A stretch of DNA of 64,000 nt from Alkalicoccobacillus gibsonii (lineage in GTDB: Bacteria; Bacillota; Bacilli; Bacillales; Bacillaceae_D): assembly GCF_016798245.1 (NCBI RefSeq), contig NZ_JAEUZA010000002.1:806001-870000 (forward strand), read 5' to 3'. Position numbers and translations under genes: made by a program. The notes under the pieces were generated by a model, which was not told where the DNA came from, did no database searches, and worked only from the letters and a program-made list of their open reading frames with translations. Below, in pieces: positions 60,788 through 64,000 of this stretch (position 1 is the first letter of the stretch; the number at the start of each line of letters is the position of its first letter).

Positions 60788-61018
60788 TTGCAATTAACAC
60801 TTATGGTTTTATTAGTGATTGTTTCAATCGCTTTAATTACCGTTGTTGTACTTCAATCAGGTAAGAGTGCTGGTTTGTCTGGAGCAATCTCCGGTGGAGC
60901 TGAGCAGCTACTAGGTAAACAAAAAGCCAGAGGAGTAGACTTAGTTCTTCATAGAGCAACGATCGTTCTAGCCGTTCTATTCTTTATTTTGGCTGTTGCT
61001 CTTGGTTACTTCTTGTAA
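60788..61018 (+). CDS. secG: Preprotein translocase subunit SecG
   Basis: 76-residue membrane protein with two helices ([19 protein letters not shown] and [20 protein letters not shown]) flanking the conserved [20 protein letters not shown]. It helps SecYE during protein export. The start is TTG 60788 behind GGAGGTGG, which gives exactly the B. subtilis length. The in-frame ATG 60767 precedes the ribosome site. In B. subtilis rnr and smpB follow; here they do not. Confidence 0.96.
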   Translation: MQLTLMVLLVIVSIALITVVVLQSGKSAGLSGAISGGAEQLLGKQKARGVDLVLHRATIVLAVLFFILAVALGYFL

Positions 61019-61030
61019 TAGATCTAAACT

Positions 61031-61071
61031 GAACCACTCCATTTCAATTGCGATAATGGGAGTGGTTCTTT
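61031..61071. terminator. Terminator between secG and the isochorismatase gene
   Basis: GAACCACTCC (61031-61040) and GGAGTGGTTC (61059-61068), followed by TTTG. It lies between convergent genes. Confidence 0.8.
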
Positions 61072-61075
61072 GTAT

Positions 61076-61600
61076 TTAACCTATGTATTCATCTGTATCC
61101 ATCACTTGAATGGTCCCAGACCAATCGAGTATCGTTGCAATGAAGTCACGGATATCCAATCCAGGCATGTCATAGGTGTGATCGGTGTTAACCGTAGCAG
61201 AGGCATCTTCAATAAAAGTCACATGATACCCCTTTTCATGGGCAATGATACTATTAAACAAACAACAGAATTCTACATTAAAACCAGTAACAACAAGATG
61301 TGTAATTTGATTTGTTTTTAAATATTCATCAAGTTCTGTTTGTAAAAAAGCGCTAGGCTGCTGTTTCTCAATCACTTTATGAGCGAATGGATGAAGCGAA
61401 GCATCTAATTCGCCATTAGGTGTTTGGTCCTTTATTAGACTCTTTATATGCTGATCTACATGCCTTGTCATAACGACAATTTGTTGTTGCTCTTGAAAGT
61501 GATTAGCAAGTAGTTGATTACGGGTTATAACATCACTGAATTCTCCTGCTTTTGCAAAACCGTTTTGAATATCAAGCATAAGTAATGCTGATTTCAACAT
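61076..61600 (-). CDS. Isochorismatase-family cysteine hydrolase
   Basis: 174-residue hydrolase with the family Asp-Lys-Cys triad: aspartate in LLMLDIQNGF, lysine in KVIEKQQPSAF and cysteine in VTGFNVEFCC. Relatives include nicotinamidases and various amidases; the substrate cannot be told. The start at 61600 lies very close to a G-rich stretch (GGGGGTGGG), so spacing is tight and a TTG one codon later is possible. It is divergent from the AEC transporter gene. Confidence 0.85.
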   Translation of the reverse strand: MLKSALLMLDIQNGFAKAGEFSDVITRNQLLANHFQEQQQIVVMTRHVDQHIKSLIKDQTPNGELDASLHPFAHKVIEKQQPSAFLQTELDEYLKTNQITHLVVTGFNVEFCCLFNSIIAHEKGYHVTFIEDASATVNTDHTYDMPGLDIRDFIATILDWSGTIQVMDTDEYIG

Positions 61601-61667
61601 CCCACCCCCAATTTTCTCTTTTTTAGATCTTTTCTTCCAACTATTATATAATTAGGAGGGGATAGGA

Positions 61668-62639
61668 ATCAATCAACTATTATTTGCGATAAGTGTGATT
61701 GTTTTAGGTTTGGTGATTGGTAGATTGCTCCGCATGATGGCTGATCATCAATATACGCCAAGCTGGTTTCCTTTATCGCGTGTCTTATTTTACTGTATAC
61801 GAGTGGTTTTATTAGGGATGAACCCCATCATTCTAATAGGTGCTTTTTGGTATGCTGAACTAACAGATGGACTTCTTCTTTTTCTACCACTTCTTGGTGT
61901 GCTGACAATTGCGCTGGGCGGCCTTTTAGGCGTTTTATTATCAAGAGTTTTTTCACTTAGTCGATCACAAACAGGCGCGATGTTTGTGACAGGATCCTTT
62001 ATAAATTTAGGGACATTTGGCTCGCTATTTTGTGTGCTGCTTCTGGGTGAAGAAAGCTTGGCTTATGTTGCGCTGTTTAGACTTTTTGAGGAATTATTTT
62101 ATTATACGGTTTGTTACCCAATAGCTAAAAGATACGGAGTTTCTCAAGATGAAGGTGTACATAAAGGATGGCGCTCCATTATTCGTGATCCATTTATTAT
62201 GGTTACATTCTTCTCCATTGTTATAGGAGGTATGTTAAATGTCTCTGGACTGGAACGAATCGATGGTTATGGTCTATTCATTCAGGTTCTAGTTCCGATT
62301 ACCGCAATTCTCCTACTCATTCCCGTAGGTTTTTCAATGAGAATTCAATCGGTACGGGAGCATCTTAAATTAAGTCTCACACTATCACTTGTTAAAGGAT
62401 TAATTGTTCCTTTTCTTGTAGTGAGCACGGCGCTATTATTTGGACTAGGAAGTTTAAAGGACGGATACATCATTCACGTTATCCTTATCTTATGTATGAT
62501 GCCTACAGCTGTTTCTGCTTTAGTACCTCCTCAGCTTTATCAACTTGATGTTGATTTGGCAAATTCAAACTGGTTGGTGAGTACAGGCCTTTTGGTTGTA
62601 TTTATTCCATTGCTTTATATCGTTATTCCATTAATTTAA
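61668..62639 (+). CDS. AEC-family transporter with non-canonical (AUC?) start
   Basis: Integral membrane protein of the auxin-efflux-carrier (AEC) family with about ten hydrophobic segments. GSFINLGTFGSLFC and the C-terminal LCMMPTAVSALVPPQLY are typical. The first ATG/GTG/TTG in frame is GTG 61695, inside the first membrane helix and without a ribosome site. AGGAGGGG (61654-61661) lies six bases before ATC 61668, which would give (M)NQLLFAISVIVLG and 323 residues. The frame is closed by TAG at 61653. A TATAAT just before the ribosome site, if used, would make the leader very short. The substrate is unknown; malate, other acids or auxin-like compounds are family examples. Confidence 0.78.
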   Translation: MNQLLFAISVIVLGLVIGRLLRMMADHQYTPSWFPLSRVLFYCIRVVLLGMNPIILIGAFWYAELTDGLLLFLPLLGVLTIALGGLLGVLLSRVFSLSRSQTGAMFVTGSFINLGTFGSLFCVLLLGEESLAYVALFRLFEELFYYTVCYPIAKRYGVSQDEGVHKGWRSIIRDPFIMVTFFSIVIGGMLNVSGLERIDGYGLFIQVLVPITAILLLIPVGFSMRIQSVREHLKLSLTLSLVKGLIVPFLVVSTALLFGLGSLKDGYIIHVILILCMMPTAVSALVPPQLYQLDVDLANSNWLVSTGLLVVFIPLLYIVIPLI

Positions 62640-62709
62640 ACGTTTGTGCTAATTTTTCTGTTATAATGCTAACAAAGATAACAAAAGTGAATGTCGACGG
62701 GGTGGAAGA

Positions 62710-63750
62710 ATGGGCCATAGAAAGATAACCATGCAAGTTATTGCTGATACGGTAGGAGTATCAAAGTATGTGGTTTCAAAAACGTTAAACAGTAAACCGG
62801 GTGTAAGTGAAGCAACAAGAAAGAAAATATTATTTGCAGCGAAGCAATTAGGTTATTTAAAAGAAGGAGCGAATTCTAACCAGGGTTTAAATAATGAAAA
62901 AGTAGAAGTTGAAAACGGCTATATCCTTGTGTTCTTGCCGAACCAGCATTACCAAAACATCACCTATACGTATTGGGGAGCGGTGTTTCAAGGTGTGTCT
63001 GCTAGTATTCAGTCTAAAAAAGCCGGGATGATCGTTATCTCTAACGAAATGGACTTAACAAAAAAAGTCGATCTAACGAATTTAATTGGGATTATTACGT
63101 TAGGGACACTTGATGAACAAACACTTGTGTCTTTATCTGATTACGGATTACCGATAGTTATGATCGATCACGAGGATAAGTTGATGCGCGCGGACAGTTT
63201 GTTTATGAACAATCGAAATGGCGTTGAACGGGTCACTGATCATTTGATTGGTTTAGGGCATAAGCGCTTGGCTTTTGTCGGGGAAGTAAAGTATTCAACT
63301 AGTTTTTTTGATCGATGGTTAGGATATCGAACATCTGTTGAACAAGCTGGACTAGATCGGTCTTCGACATTACTGGATGTTAAGTATGATGATGATATGG
63401 AGATAGCGATTCAAGGTGAAATAGATTCATGGAAGCGACACAGAGTGGAATTTCCCACTGCATTTGTGTGTGCAAATGATCACATCGCTCGGCGTGTAAT
63501 CAATTTACTCAATAAAAACGGCTATGCGTGTCCAAAAGACGTATCGGTTACTGGGTTTGATCTATTGGATGAAGAAGAAAGTAGAAAGCCTTTACTCACT
63601 ACTGTTCGGGTTTTAAAACAGATGATTGGACAGCGTGCGGTGGAACGGTTGGTTTGGAGATTACAGCACTCTGAATATCCTTCTGAGAAAATATTGATTG
63701 CGGGTGACATGTTGTTAAGAGAATCCGTTGATGTACCAAGGAATCGATGA
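62710..63750 (+). CDS. LacI-family transcriptional regulator
   Basis: 346-residue LacI/GalR repressor. The N-terminal helix-turn-helix contains TMQVIADTVGVSKYVVSKTL and the hinge region GYLKEGANS. The periplasmic-binding-protein-like effector domain contains DHLIGLGHKRLAFVGE and AFVCANDHIARRVINLL. It stands directly before a lipoprotein gene, so it probably controls a sugar ABC transporter. A TATAAT (62662-62667) lies upstream. ATG 62710 follows GGGGTGGAAG. The effector is unknown. Confidence 0.9.
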   Translation: MGHRKITMQVIADTVGVSKYVVSKTLNSKPGVSEATRKKILFAAKQLGYLKEGANSNQGLNNEKVEVENGYILVFLPNQHYQNITYTYWGAVFQGVSASIQSKKAGMIVISNEMDLTKKVDLTNLIGIITLGTLDEQTLVSLSDYGLPIVMIDHEDKLMRADSLFMNNRNGVERVTDHLIGLGHKRLAFVGEVKYSTSFFDRWLGYRTSVEQAGLDRSSTLLDVKYDDDMEIAIQGEIDSWKRHRVEFPTAFVCANDHIARRVINLLNKNGYACPKDVSVTGFDLLDEEESRKPLLTTVRVLKQMIGQRAVERLVWRLQHSEYPSEKILIAGDMLLRESVDVPRNR

Positions 63751-63772
63751 GCATACGCTCATCGATTTTTTA
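63742..63772 (+). terminator. Terminator overlapping the LacI-family stop
   Basis: AATCGATGAGC and GCTCATCGATT around four bases are followed by T residues; the TGA stop is in the 5' arm. Confidence 0.9.
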
Positions 63773-63782
63773 TTCTCATAAA

Positions 63783-63819
63783 ATTAAGCGTTTACATTAA
63801 TCGTTAGTAGTGATATGTT
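63783..63819 (+). promoter_or_regulatory. Promoter with cre-like site before the lipoprotein gene
   Basis: TTTACA (63791-63796), 17 bp, TATGTT (63814-63819). ATTAAGCGTTTACA (63783-63796) agrees with the CcpA cre consensus TGWNANCGNTNWCA at 12 of 14 positions and covers the -35, so glucose repression is likely. Three ATAACAA units follow (63830, 63843, 63852), and one stands before the LacI gene (62678); they may be LacI-family regulator sites. Confidence 0.6.
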
Positions 63820-63873
63820 TTAGTTATAAATAACAACTTAAGATAACAAAAATAACAAATAGGGGGAGTCATT

Positions 63874-64000
63874 ATGAAAAAGCTTACTCAAAAATCGTTA
63901 TTAGTCTTAGGCAGTGCAGGACTCGCAGTTAGTTTGGCAGCGTGTTCATCAGGATCAAGTTCTGGTGGAGGTGGAAGTGACAGTGGTGGAGATGTCACTT
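63874..64000 (+). CDS. Lipoprotein, probable ABC transporter substrate-binding protein (3' truncated)
   Basis: First 42 codons of a lipoprotein; the gene continues past the window end. A lysine-containing N-terminus and hydrophobic stretch (LLVLGSAGLAVSL) end in the lipobox LAAC, followed by a Ser/Gly-rich linker. This is the usual N-terminus of Gram-positive solute-binding proteins. ATG 63874 follows AGGGGGAG. The LacI-family gene and cre-like site upstream suggest a sugar ligand; the binding domain itself is not visible. Confidence 0.78.
   Translation, partial: MKKLTQKSLLVLGSAGLAVSLAACSSGSSSGGGGSDSGGDVT

Noticed and set aside
61070-61321. Plus-strand open frame opposite the isochorismatase-family gene
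   Set aside because: It lies entirely antisense to a gene with an intact catalytic triad and begins in a terminator.

Overview
The window comes from a low-GC, endospore-forming-type Firmicute of the family Bacillaceae. Most genes and much of the gene order match the Bacillus subtilis yvj/yvl/yvo/yvc region: ctpB-minJ, uvrBA-yvlBCD-hprK-lgt-ppaX-yvoF, hisZGDBHAF(IE), trxB, yvcI-rapZ-yvcK-whiA-crh, clpP, cggR-gapA-pgk-tpiA-gpmI-eno and secG. An alkaline-shock operon (amaP/DUF2273/asp23), a DoeA-like gene and a ~250-bp intergenic repeat suggest an alkaliphilic or halotolerant genus such as Alkalihalobacillus or Shouchella; that placement is inference.

1-2.3 kb: the 3' end of the S41 protease gene ctpB, then minJ. 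2.3-22 kb: a block that does not sit between minJ and uvrB in B. subtilis. It holds an amidohydrolase gene, a divergent TetR regulator/RND pump pair (yerO/swrC type) and a complete route from hypoxanthine/xanthine to ureidoglycine. That route comprises a PucR regulator, OHCU decarboxylase, allantoinase, uricase, HIU hydrolase, PucA/PucB cofactor helpers, the three xanthine dehydrogenase subunits, allantoate amidohydrolase and the PucG aminotransferase. The block ends with an EamA/DMT transporter behind an FMN riboswitch, a candidate riboflavin importer.

22.5-32.3 kb: uvrBA (SOS box), yvlBCD (sigma-W-type promoter), hprK, lgt, ppaX and a LbetaH acyltransferase. 32.4-37.2 kb: an inserted cassette with a second PucR-type regulator, a DoeA/ectoine-hydrolase-like protein and a cystathionine gamma-synthase-family PLP enzyme. 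The last gene lies between two directly repeated ~249-bp elements. 37.4-43.9 kb: the compact, mostly overlapping histidine operon. 43.9-45.2 kb: the alkaline-shock operon on the minus strand.

45.5-51.5 kb: a TPR protein, trxB and yvcI-rapZ-yvcK-whiA-crh. 51.5-52.0 kb is gene-free, with two inverted hairpin elements around a 40-bp tandem repeat. clpP follows with a CtsR box over its promoter. Then come a glutaredoxin-like gene and the central glycolytic operon behind a textbook CggR operator. 60.3-64 kb: a third, inverted ~250-bp repeat, secG, an isochorismatase-family hydrolase, an AEC transporter, a LacI-family regulator and the start of a lipoprotein gene behind a cre-like promoter.

Most notable: the FMN-riboswitch/EamA pair; two genes (allantoate amidohydrolase and AEC transporter) whose only Shine-Dalgarno-supported start positions carry AUC rather than AUG/GUG/UUG; the DoeA-like cassette and its flanking repeats; and the structured repeat island beside clpP. 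I saw no rRNA, tRNA, CRISPR array or insertion sequence.
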